From the NCBI RefSeq assembly GCF_036182465.1, contig NZ_CP108081.1, positions 6,386,001 to 6,450,000 of the forward strand: DNA of 64,000 bases. The letters are read 5' to 3'. Position 1 is the first letter of the stretch; the number at the start of each line of letters is the position of its first letter. The notes beneath the pieces were generated by a model that ran no database searches, had not been told where the DNA came from, and saw only the letters and a program-made list of their open reading frames with translations. Made by a program: the position numbers and the translations under genes. Source of the stretch: Streptomyces sp. NBC_00258 (GTDB taxonomy: Bacteria > Actinomycetota > Actinomycetes > Streptomycetales > Streptomycetaceae). Below, in pieces: positions 1-6,859 of this stretch.

Positions 1-347
1 TCGTTGCCCGTGAGGATGCCGTCCTCGATGCTCTCCAGCTGCGTGGCGCCGAAGGCCTGCGAGGCGTAGCCCGTGACGGGGGCCCACATCGCGCCGTCCT
101 TGTACGTGCGCTTGTACTCGAAGTCGTTGAAGTCGCCGCCGCTCGTCTTCGTGGACCCGGTGATCGGGTTGCCGTCGACGATGATGTCGCCGCGCGGTGT
201 GGCATAGCGCGCGATGGCGACGCGGCGGTTCTTCGTGTCCTTCTTCAGCGAGTCGGCCTGGACGTACTGGATCCAGTTGTCGCGGATGAGCAGCGCGAGG
301 ACGAGGAGCCCGCAGAAGATCGCGATCCGGCGCAGGGGCTTGTTCAC
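1..347 (-). CDS. pbpA: Penicillin-binding protein PbpA (class B transpeptidase), N-terminal part
   Basis: This is the first ~115 codons of a class B penicillin-binding protein; the rest lies beyond the window edge. Translation from GTG (347) gives a short basic N-terminus (MNKPLRR), one membrane anchor at residues ~8-21, and the periplasmic start of the dimerisation domain with the family motif ATPRGDIIVDG. Such proteins are D,D-transpeptidases that crosslink peptidoglycan outside the membrane and partner with a SEDS polymerase. The GTG overlaps the TGA of the upstream rodA by four bases (GTGA), so the two are translationally coupled. Order fhaA-fhaB-pstP-rodA-pbpA is the conserved actinobacterial operon. 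The catalytic SxxK, SxN and KTG motifs are outside the window and cannot be checked. Confidence 0.9.
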   Translation of the reverse strand, partial: MNKPLRRIAIFCGLLVLALLIRDNWIQYVQADSLKKDTKNRRVAIARYATPRGDIIVDGNPITGSTKTSGGDFNDFEYKRTYKDGAMWAPVTGYASQAFGATQLESIEDGILTGN

Positions 348-1783
348 GGTCGGACCACCTGGGTCATCTCGGCGTCGGGGTTGGGCGCGGGGGCCGGCGC
401 GGGGCGGCGGGCGGTGTCGCTGATCCTGATCAGGATGCCGACTAGGGCCCAGTTGGCGATGACGGAGGAACCGCCGTACGCCAGGAAGGGCATCGTCATA
501 CCGGTCAGCGGGATCAGGCCCATGACGCCGCCGGCGACGACGAAGACCTGCAGGGCGAAGGCGCCGGACAGGCCGACGGCCAGGAGCTTGCCGAACGGGT
601 CACGGGCCGCGAGCGCCGTACGGACGCCGCGCTCCACGATCAGGCCGTACATCAGCAGGATCGCCATCACACCGGCCAGGCCCAGCTCCTCGCCGAAGGT
701 GGCGAGGATGAAGTCGGAGTTGGCGGCGAAGCCGATGAGGTCGGAGTTGCCCTGGCCGAGTCCGGTACCGAGGGTGCCACCGGAGCCGAAGGCCCACAGG
801 GCCTGCATCGACTGCTCGGTGTGGCCCAGGACGCCTTCCTGGCTCAGTTCGTACTCGCGCATCGGGTCGAGCCAGGCCTGGACGCGCTGCTGGACGTGCG
901 ACTCGAAGGAGGCGACACCGACGGCGCCGGCCGCGGACATCAGCAGACCGAACACGATCCAGCTGGTCCGCTCGGTGGCGACGTACAGCATGATCACGAA
1001 CATGCCGAAGAACAGCAGCGAGGTACCGAGGTCGGTCTCGAAGATCAGGATCAGGATGGAGAGCGCCCAGATGACGACGATCGGGCCGAGGTCCCGCCCG
1101 CGCGGCAGGTAGAGCCCCATGAAGCGGCGGCTGGCCAGGGCCAGGGCGTCGCGTTTCACCATGAGATAGCCGGCGAAGAAGACCGCCAGGGCGATTTTCG
1201 CGAACTCACCTGGCTGGATCGTGCCGAGGCCGGGAATCTTGATCCAGATCCTCGCGCCGAAGACGTTCACGCCGAGGCCCGGGACCAGCGGGAGGAGCAG
1301 CAGGATCACCGCGGCGACCATGGAGATGTAGGTGTAGCGCTGCAGGACGCGGTGGTCCTTGAGGAAGATCAGCACGACCACGAACAGGGCGACGCCCAGC
1401 GCGGAGTTGAGCAGCTGGCGGGGGGCCGCCTCGAAGAAGTTGGGGCTCTGCTGCAGTCGTTGCGACTGGTCGAGGCGCCAGACCACCACCAGCCCGATGC
1501 CGTTGAGCAGCGTGGCCAGCGGCAGCAGCAGCGGGTCCGCGTACGGGGCGAACTTCCGCACGACGAGATGGCCGACGCCCGCGAGCAGGCCGAGGCCGAG
1601 GCCGTAGCTCAGCAGCCCGGGCGGCACCGAGTCGTTCATGGCCAGGCCGACGTTGGCGTAGGCGAACACCGGGATGACCACGGCGAACACCAGCAGCGCG
1701 AGCTCGGTGTTACGTCGGCTCGGTGCTCCGATAGCGCCGATCGTGGACGTGTGCTGCGTCGACGGGTTGGAAGTACTGCTCAT
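344..1783 (-). CDS. rodA: SEDS peptidoglycan glycosyltransferase, RodA/FtsW family
   Basis: A 479-residue polytopic membrane protein with about ten or more hydrophobic segments. SEDS signatures include the W-x-K-I loop and QPGEFAK near residues 185-195, and the C-terminal block TGMTMPFLAYGGSS near residue 435. SEDS proteins polymerise lipid II into glycan strands with a class B PBP; here that partner is pbpA, which overlaps its stop codon. It starts 26 bp after pstP. The chromosomal context matches the RodA encoded beside pstP and pbpA in mycobacteria, so RodA (elongation or spore wall) is more likely than the division FtsW, which normally lies in the dcw cluster. The first ~25 residues are Ser/Thr-rich and cytoplasmic. 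Confidence 0.92.
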   Translation of the reverse strand: MSSTSNPSTQHTSTIGAIGAPSRRNTELALLVFAVVIPVFAYANVGLAMNDSVPPGLLSYGLGLGLLAGVGHLVVRKFAPYADPLLLPLATLLNGIGLVVVWRLDQSQRLQQSPNFFEAAPRQLLNSALGVALFVVVLIFLKDHRVLQRYTYISMVAAVILLLLPLVPGLGVNVFGARIWIKIPGLGTIQPGEFAKIALAVFFAGYLMVKRDALALASRRFMGLYLPRGRDLGPIVVIWALSILILIFETDLGTSLLFFGMFVIMLYVATERTSWIVFGLLMSAAGAVGVASFESHVQQRVQAWLDPMREYELSQEGVLGHTEQSMQALWAFGSGGTLGTGLGQGNSDLIGFAANSDFILATFGEELGLAGVMAILLMYGLIVERGVRTALAARDPFGKLLAVGLSGAFALQVFVVAGGVMGLIPLTGMTMPFLAYGGSSVIANWALVGILIRISDTARRPAPAPAPNPDAEMTQVVRP

Positions 1784-1809
1784 CGTATGACAGGGCCCCT
1801 CACGGCTGC

Positions 1810-3390
1810 TTACTGCTTACCGCACAGCGAGACCAGCTTCTGCTCTTCGTCGGAGAGGCTGGGGCCGGGTGTGGGAGTGGGTGCGGTCGTGGACTTGGAC
1901 GGGTCGGGCGATGTTGTACCGGACCCCGACGGGGTCGGCGTAGGTGTCGCCTTGGACGCGGCAGAGGTCCGTGTGGTTCCCGTGACACCGCCGGCCTCGC
2001 CCTCACCGGTCTTCGCGTTCTCCTTGCTCTCCGCCTCGCGGCGCTCGGCGTCCTTCTTGCACGCGGACGCCTGGGTGGCCAGCTCCTCGATCTTCGAGCG
2101 GGCGTCGGTCAGACCGCCCTCGGTGATCGTGGCCTTGACCTGCTTCTGCTGGTACGGCGGCAGGTACTTGAGTTCGATCTCGGGGTGATCCTTCTCCACC
2201 TTCGAGAGCGAGACCCAGGCCAGGTCCTGGCTGATGCCCTGGTACAGCGCGACGTGCTCGTCGTTGGCGCCGACGTAGTACTGCGTCTGCGTCCAGCGGT
2301 AGCCGCCGTACAGTCCGCCGCCGATGACGCCGAGCGCGAGCGCGATGTAGAGAGATCTCTTCAGCCACTTCCGCCCGGAGCGCGGTTTGACGAAGTCGTC
2401 GTCCGAGTAGCCACCGAAACCGCCGGTGGGTACGTAGCCGGTGGTGTCGCCGCTGCCGGGCGGGCCGAACTCTCCGCCGCCGCCCTGCCCGGGCACCTGC
2501 CGGCCGAGGCTGGAGGCGCGGCCGGCGGGCGTCTGCATGGCGCCGTCGTCGTGCAGCTGGTGCTGGTTCTCGGCGACCGCGCCCACGACGACGGGGGTGT
2601 CGGAGAGCTGCCCTGCGAGGGTGTCCCCGCCGTCGATGTCGAGGACGTCGGCCACGATGACCGTGATGTTGTCGGGGCCGCCGCCGCGCAGCGCGAGCTC
2701 GATCAGCTGCTGCACCGTCTCCTGCGGGCCCTGGTAGCTGGCGAGGGTGTCCTCCATCGTCTGATGGGAGACGACCCCGGACAGCCCGTCGGAGCAGATC
2801 AAGTACCGGTCACCGGCGCGGACTTCACGGATGGAGAGGTCCGGCTCGACGTGGTCGCCACTGCCCAGCGCGCGCATGAGGAGGGACCTCTGCGGGTGGG
2901 TGGTCGCCTCTTCCTCCGTGATGCGGCCCTCGTCGACGAGGCGCTGCACCCACGTGTGGTCCTGCGTGATCTGCGTCAGCACGCCGTCCCGCAGCAGATA
3001 CGCGCGGGAGTCACCGACGTGTACGAGGCCGAGCCGCTGCCCGGTCCACAGGAGCGCGGTGAGGGTCGTCCCCATGCCTTCGAGCTGGGGGTCCTCCTCG
3101 ACCATCATCCTGAGCTGGTCGTTGGCGCGCTGAACGGCCGTCCCGAGCGAGGTGAGGATGTCGGATCCGGGCACGTCGTCGTCGAGCGCGACGATGGTGG
3201 AGATGACCTCGGAGGAGGCCACCTCACCGGCGGCCTGGCCGCCCATCCCGTCGGCGATCGCGAGCAGCCGGGGACCGGCGTAGCCGGAGTCCTCGTTGCC
3301 CTCGCGGATCATGCCTTTGTGCGATCCGGCGGCGAAGCGCAGTGAGAGACTCATGCGCACCTCGCCCGTCGGCTCCGGGTACATCCGCAC
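1810..3390 (-). CDS. pstP: Membrane-anchored PP2C-type Ser/Thr phosphatase (PstP)
   Basis: A 526-residue PPM phosphatase that reverses protein phosphorylation by PknA/PknB-type kinases. The PP2C domain covers about residues 15-250 with metal-binding motifs EGNEDSGY, AIADGMGG, CSDGLSG and GGPDNITVIVAD. A low-complexity linker follows, then one membrane segment near residues 345-365 and a C-terminal extracellular part ending in a Pro/Thr/Ser-rich tail. I chose GTG 3390 because GGAGGGTGG sits six bases upstream; ATG 3354 (MSLSLRF) is an alternative and would remove only 12 residues. It lies between fhaB and rodA, the usual position in actinobacteria, so the wall synthase pair and FHA readers are probably its functional context. 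Confidence 0.93.
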   Translation of the reverse strand: MRMYPEPTGEVRMSLSLRFAAGSHKGMIREGNEDSGYAGPRLLAIADGMGGQAAGEVASSEVISTIVALDDDVPGSDILTSLGTAVQRANDQLRMMVEEDPQLEGMGTTLTALLWTGQRLGLVHVGDSRAYLLRDGVLTQITQDHTWVQRLVDEGRITEEEATTHPQRSLLMRALGSGDHVEPDLSIREVRAGDRYLICSDGLSGVVSHQTMEDTLASYQGPQETVQQLIELALRGGGPDNITVIVADVLDIDGGDTLAGQLSDTPVVVGAVAENQHQLHDDGAMQTPAGRASSLGRQVPGQGGGGEFGPPGSGDTTGYVPTGGFGGYSDDDFVKPRSGRKWLKRSLYIALALGVIGGGLYGGYRWTQTQYYVGANDEHVALYQGISQDLAWVSLSKVEKDHPEIELKYLPPYQQKQVKATITEGGLTDARSKIEELATQASACKKDAERREAESKENAKTGEGEAGGVTGTTRTSAASKATPTPTPSGSGTTSPDPSKSTTAPTPTPGPSLSDEEQKLVSLCGKQ

Positions 3391-3482
3391 GGTGCCCACC
3401 CTCCGGTCGGGAGCGTGCCGGGGTCCGTCGTGTGGACCGCCGCTGCTCGCTCGCTCCGCTCGCGCTCATTCATGACGTAGCA

Positions 3483-4007
3483 CTACTTCCGCAGCTCGAT
3501 GACGGTCTTGCCGATGCGGATCGGCGCGCCCAGCGGGATCGGCGTGGGAGTCGTCAGTCGGTTCCGGTCGAGATACGTGCCGTTGGTGGACCCGAGGTCT
3601 TCGACGATCCACTGGCCGTCACGGTCCGGGTAGATCCTGGCATGCCTGCTGGACGCGTAGTCGTCGTCCAGCACGATGGTGCTGTCGTGTGCGCGTCCCA
3701 GCGTGATGGTCTGCCCCTGCAGTGCGACCGTCGTGCCCGTGAGGATGCCCTCGGAGACGACGAGCTTGGTGGGGGCGCCACGGCGCTGACGGCCGCCGCC
3801 GCTCGGTGGTGCCGCCTGCTGGCGCTGCTGCGGCGGCGCGGCTTGGCGCGCGGTCTGCTGCGGCCGGTTGGCGTCCCTGCGCGAGCCGCGCTGTGTGACG
3901 CGCGTTCCGAACAGGTCGCTGCGGATGACCTGCACGGCCACGATCACGAACAGCCACAGTACGGCCAGGAAACCCAGCCGCATGACCGTGAGGGTCAGCT
4001 CTGACAT
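3483..4007 (-). CDS. fhaB: FHA-domain membrane protein FhaB
   Basis: A 174-residue protein with one N-terminal membrane helix (residues ~6-25), a Gln/Pro/Arg-rich cytosolic linker, and a C-terminal FHA domain (~85-170). FHA phosphothreonine-binding motifs are clear: LGRAHDSTIVLDD, SSRHARI and GSTNGTYLD. It reads Thr-phosphorylated kinase targets at the membrane. The reading frame is open further upstream, but the ATG at 4007 starts just 10 bp after the fhaA stop, and the upstream extension is out-of-frame fhaA sequence. Orthologues in mycobacteria (FipA/FhaB) link FHA signalling to division and wall assembly; that role here is inference. Confidence 0.92.
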   Translation of the reverse strand: MSELTLTVMRLGFLAVLWLFVIVAVQVIRSDLFGTRVTQRGSRRDANRPQQTARQAAPPQQRQQAAPPSGGGRQRRGAPTKLVVSEGILTGTTVALQGQTITLGRAHDSTIVLDDDYASSRHARIYPDRDGQWIVEDLGSTNGTYLDRNRLTTPTPIPLGAPIRIGKTVIELRK

Positions 4008-4017
4008 TGCCCCCGCT

Positions 4018-4863
4018 TCACCCTTCGGCTTGCCGGTAAATGATGGTGGTGCTGCCCACGACGATCCGCGAGCCGTCGCGGAGCGTAGCGCGGGTGGTGT
4101 GCTGCCCGTCCACCACGATGCCGTTGGTGGACCCGAGATCCTGGACAGTCGAGGGCGTTCCGGTCCGGATCTCACAGTGCCGGCGCGAGACGCCGGGGTC
4201 GTCGATCCGCACGTCGGCTTCGGTGCTGCGGCCCAGCACCAGCGTCGGGCGGGAGATCTGATGGCGGTTGCCGTTGATCTCGATCCAGTGCCGCGTACGT
4301 CCACCCGGCTGCGGGGCCGCGGCGGGCCGCTGGCCCGCGGGTGCGGCGCCCGGACGGCCGCCGGGGGGCGGCGCGGCAGGCATGGGAGGAGCGGCCGCCG
4401 GCGGGTAGCCGTAGCCGCCTGCCTGGCCGCGGGCTGCCGCCGGGGGCGGGCCCGCGGGTGCGCGCTCGGGAGTGGCCTGCTGGTTGGCGGAGGAGGCGAG
4501 CGTACGGCTGCGGACCCGGTACAGGCCCGTGTCCAGGTCGTCCGCCTTCTCCAGATGCACCTTGATGGTGCCCATGAAGGTGTAGCGCTGCTGCTTGGCG
4601 TAGTCGCGCACCATGCCGGCGAGCTCGTCACCGAGCTGGCCGGAGTAGGGGCTGAGCCGCTCGAAGTCGGGCGTGCTCAGCTCCACGATGAAGTCGTTCG
4701 GGACGACGGTCCGGTCGCGGTTCCAGATCGTGGCGTTGTTGTCGCACTCGCGCTGGAGCGCTCCTGCGATCTCCACGGGCTGGACCTCGGACTTGAACAC
4801 CTTGGCGAAGGTGCCGTTGACCAGACCTTCGAGACGTTGCTCGAACTTCTTCAGGACTCCCAT
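4018..4863 (-). CDS. fhaA: FHA-domain protein FhaA (DUF3662 plus FHA)
   Basis: A 281-residue soluble protein. Residues 1-125 form the conserved DUF3662 domain (starting MGVLKKFEQRLEGLVNGTFA), which in FhaA helps bind wall-synthesis partners. A Pro/Ala/Gly-rich linker spans ~130-190, and an FHA domain occupies ~195-281 with LGRSTEADVRIDD, SRRHCEI and LGSTNGIVVDG. FhaA recognises phosphothreonine, in mycobacteria on the MviN-type flippase. The start at 4863 is preceded by GGAGGTGCCCC (GGAGG, 5 bases before ATG). It is the first gene of the operon, so the promoter should lie in the 513-bp gap upstream. The DNA is G+C rich and has no oddities. Confidence 0.93.
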   Translation of the reverse strand: MGVLKKFEQRLEGLVNGTFAKVFKSEVQPVEIAGALQRECDNNATIWNRDRTVVPNDFIVELSTPDFERLSPYSGQLGDELAGMVRDYAKQQRYTFMGTIKVHLEKADDLDTGLYRVRSRTLASSANQQATPERAPAGPPPAAARGQAGGYGYPPAAAPPMPAAPPPGGRPGAAPAGQRPAAAPQPGGRTRHWIEINGNRHQISRPTLVLGRSTEADVRIDDPGVSRRHCEIRTGTPSTVQDLGSTNGIVVDGQHTTRATLRDGSRIVVGSTTIIYRQAEG

Positions 4864-5119
4864 GGGGCACCTCCTCCGTCGTCGTTGCCCTGGTACTGCT
4901 TACTGATCGTATCCACGCGCCGGGAAATCGGCTGGTTCCCCCTGTCGGCCCGGTCGACAGATGTCGACGCCCACTGAAGTCCCCTCCCGAGGTTCCCTCG
5001 GAAACCCCTCTTCGAACTCCCCCCGAGCACTCCGTATGAGAAGGATCGTAGAGGTGGCGTCCCCACAGTGTCCCGCACCCGACTGTGGACCTCGGCCCCC
5101 TCCTGGGGAGATGGCCCGG

Positions 5120-5164
5120 ACCGGTACGAGGTTGATACGTGAACCGGTTCTCGTTGATACGTGG
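5120..5164. repeat. 22-bp tandem repeat upstream of the fhaA operon
   Basis: Two head-to-tail units share ACCGGT and then GTTGATACGTG. The second element occurs at 5131-5141 and 5153-5163, exactly 22 bp (about two helical turns) apart. Between them lies the perfect palindrome GAACCGGTTC (5141-5150). This arrangement looks like a paired operator for a dimeric regulator, facing either fhaA or the tRNA. The protein is unknown. Confidence 0.6.
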
Positions 5165-5315
5165 AGGGTGGGGACGGAGGGATCCGGGGTGCCGTCCGAG
5201 GCGGTCCCGCAGGTGATCCGGGGGTGAAGCGGGGCTGATGGCGGGCCGACGCGGAGGTCGGTTGCCCCACCGCCGGCCCTCGGAAACGGATGTGAATCCA
5301 CCCCATCCAGCGTGC

Positions 5316-5321
5316 TAATCT
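5316..5321 (+). promoter_or_regulatory. Possible -10 element of tRNA-Leu promoter
   Basis: TAATCT matches the Streptomyces housekeeping -10 consensus TANNNT and lies about 55 bp before the mature tRNA 5' end. The only -35-like sequence at suitable distance is weak (around 5293). It is offered as the best candidate in the leader, not as a certain promoter. Confidence 0.3.
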
Positions 5322-5376
5322 TCTGCATGTCGGCAGGCGCTCACCCACTCGGTGAGAGACGGACGACACACCCAAT

Positions 5377-5463
5377 GCGCGGGTGGCGGAATAGGCAGAC
5401 GCGCTGGATTCAGGTTCCAGTGCCCGCAAGGGCGTGGGGGTTCAACTCCCCCCTCGCGCACCA
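5377..5463 (+). tRNA. tRNA-Leu, anticodon CAG
   Basis: A class II tRNA of 87 nt with genomically encoded CCA (5461-5463). The acceptor stem pairs GCGCGGG (5377-5383) with CTCGCGC (one G-T wobble). The anticodon stem CTGGA/TCCAG encloses a 7-nt loop with anticodon CAG at 5411-5413. A variable arm (TGCCCGCAAGGGCG) and a T arm with GGTTCAA in GGGGG/CCCCC context follow. The long variable arm and the anticodon identify Leu decoding CUG, the dominant Leu codon in these genes. Confidence 0.97.
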
Positions 5464-5477
5464 CAGGAGACGGGTCT

Positions 5478-5501
5478 CCACCAGAACGAAAGTTCCGGTG
5501 G
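5478..5501 (+). terminator. Hairpin terminator after tRNA-Leu
   Basis: CCACCAGAAC (5478-5487) pairs with GTTCCGGTGG (5492-5501) around a GAAA loop, with one A-C mismatch. It begins 15 bp after the CCA end. There is a T-rich patch further downstream but no strict U tract, as is usual in this genus. Confidence 0.65.
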
Positions 5502-5875
5502 GGGCCCGTTCTTCGTTCCCCGAAACATCCACGCCGGACTCCGCACCCCGGCCGACGACATGACAGCCCAGGCCCCTGACGGTGAGGTATCTCACGGTCG
5601 GGGGTCTGCTGTGTACGGGCTGCATCTTCGCTGGAGCAGTGCCGGGGTGGCGTCGCGGGCTGTGCGACCTGGCCGAGCGGCTTTCCGCTGGGTGTCCTGT
5701 TGGGCGCCTGGTCCGCCTGCCGGCACCCAGGCGGGATCGAGGAAACGAATCAGCAGGTCAGCGCACGATTACATGATCACTCAGGTCGGTGAACCCTTCT
5801 ATCCGGCAGAACCATGATCGGAGCAATCCGGTTATTGCCGCTCGGAAGAGGTGCTTCACCGAAAGGGATTTACTC
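5502..5875. other. Intergenic leader region with no recognisable gene
   Basis: 374 bp between the tRNA terminator and the secreted-protein gene. I see no supported gene. It contains an imperfect inverted repeat (CGCCTGG near 5705 with CCCAGGCG near 5728). The last ~100 bp are clearly more A+T-rich than the surroundings, as expected for a promoter or horizontally acquired DNA. Confidence 0.5.
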
Positions 5876-6340
5876 ATGGTCGCGCTGTCCGGATCCAGGC
5901 TTTCCGCCGCTCTTGCTGCTGCCGGTGCACTCGTGTTGATGGTGCCCTCGGTGGCCGAGGCCGGCGCTGTCGGGTCCACCCCTGTTCGTACCTTCGAGTA
6001 CAGCGTCGGCGGCATGGCGATGAAGGTTCCTACCGGCTGCATGTTCACCCACATCATCCGAGGTGGCGGGAGGAAGATCACCTATCAGAACGCAGGCGTC
6101 GACTGTGGGTTTGCCGCTGCGCTCGGCAGCGGCTTCTGCAACTGGCGGATCGACTTCACGTATGCCAACACCAACAACAAGACATACCGGACGTCCCGCG
6201 GGCGAACGCACCCCGAGTGCAAGATCGACCCGATGCGGAACAACTCTCCTCAGACTCTGCCTCGTTATGGAAAGGCGTGTGCGCATCTGTACGTCAACGG
6301 GGTGCGTCGGGTGAGTCAGTGCCACCACATCACGAAGTGA
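5876..6340 (+). CDS. Secreted Cys-rich protein of unknown function
   Basis: 154 residues. Residues ~1-29 form a signal peptide: a short N-terminus, a hydrophobic core rich in Ala/Leu/Val, and a cleavage-like VAEAGA. The mature part has six cysteines (PTGC, VDCG, GFCN, PECK, KACA, SQCH), which suggests three disulfides, and many Asn, Thr and Tyr residues typical of an extracellular fold. The ATG at 5876 has AAAGGGA eight bases upstream; an upstream in-frame ATG at 5789 would bury the signal peptide. Base composition is visibly less G+C-rich than neighbours. The next gene starts seven bases after the stop, so the two form an operon. I do not recognise the family. Confidence 0.75.
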   Translation: MVALSGSRLSAALAAAGALVLMVPSVAEAGAVGSTPVRTFEYSVGGMAMKVPTGCMFTHIIRGGGRKITYQNAGVDCGFAAALGSGFCNWRIDFTYANTNNKTYRTSRGRTHPECKIDPMRNNSPQTLPRYGKACAHLYVNGVRRVSQCHHITK

Positions 6341-6347
6341 GCCGTTC

Positions 6348-6581
6348 ATGATTGATCAGCAGGCGGGCCGGGACCGGGCCCGGGATGTGCAACTGCGGTG
6401 GGTCGGAGCCGCGGCGTTCGTCGGGGGGCTGGTGGTGACACTGGCCTTCTTCGGCTTCTTCCCCGGGCTCCCGCATGTCATCGACTGGGGGGCGATCGTC
6501 GTCGCCGTCCTTGTCGGGGTGCTTGTCCGGTGGGTTTGTCAGGCCTGGATGAAGAAGAAGCAGGGCAGCGCCGGCCGGTGA
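6348..6581 (+). CDS. Small two-helix membrane protein
   Basis: 77 residues starting ATG seven bases after the secreted Cys-rich gene. A charged N-terminus (DQQAGRDRARD) is followed by two hydrophobic helices (residues ~17-38 and ~45-64) and a basic tail (WMKKKQGSAGR). By the positive-inside rule both ends are probably cytoplasmic. No domain is recognised. The tight spacing suggests it is co-transcribed with, and may serve, the secreted neighbour, for example as a membrane partner or immunity-type protein. That role is conjecture. Confidence 0.65.
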   Translation: MIDQQAGRDRARDVQLRWVGAAAFVGGLVVTLAFFGFFPGLPHVIDWGAIVVAVLVGVLVRWVCQAWMKKKQGSAGR

Positions 6582-6757
6582 GCCGGCAGGACCTTGGCGG
6601 GACCGATGTCCTTCGGCCCTGCGCGTGCGGCTCGTGCGGGCAGGGCCTGGGGTGCCGGTCCGGCTGAGTGGACGTATCCGGCGGAGGACGGGCGCTGCCA
6701 GGAGCAGTTCCGGCGCAAGCGGCACCTGCGAGCTGTGTTCGGCGCTGAGCTGGGGTG

Positions 6758-6784
6758 TTTTCCACAGGCGTGGAGTTGTCCACA
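6758..6784 (+). promoter_or_regulatory. Two DnaA-box-like nonamers
   Basis: TTTTCCACA (6758-6766) and TTGTCCACA (6776-6784) lie on the same strand, 18 bp apart, in the 278-bp gap before the DUF2252 gene. TTGTCCACA is the preferred Streptomyces DnaA box. Binding is inferred. Confidence 0.5.
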
Positions 6785-6859
6785 GGGGCTCACAAGGATC
6801 GGCGCCCGGCGGTACGGTCGTCTCGAAATTGATGTTCGTGTGCGGGGGAGGCGGTTCGG

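Larger units (their letters stand above)
4864..5376. other. Intergenic region between fhaA and tRNA-Leu
   Basis: No convincing gene in this 513-bp divergent gap; its open frames are short and lack ribosome-binding sites. It must carry the promoter of the fhaA-pbpA operon (minus) and that of tRNA-Leu (plus). The visible structure is a 22-bp tandem repeat at 5120-5164, a possible -10 element at 5316-5321, and a small hairpin (CTCACC/GGTGAG, 5340-5356) just before the tRNA. Confidence 0.6.

Noticed and set aside
821..2188. 455-codon open frame on the plus strand opposite rodA and pstP
   Set aside because: It is antisense to two well-identified genes, is extremely rich in Glu, Asp, Gln and His as expected of a complementary frame in G+C-rich DNA, and has no ribosome-binding site.
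5377..6581. Integrated element with the tRNA-Leu gene as attachment site
   Set aside because: No integrase is present and I found no second copy of the tRNA 3' end downstream.
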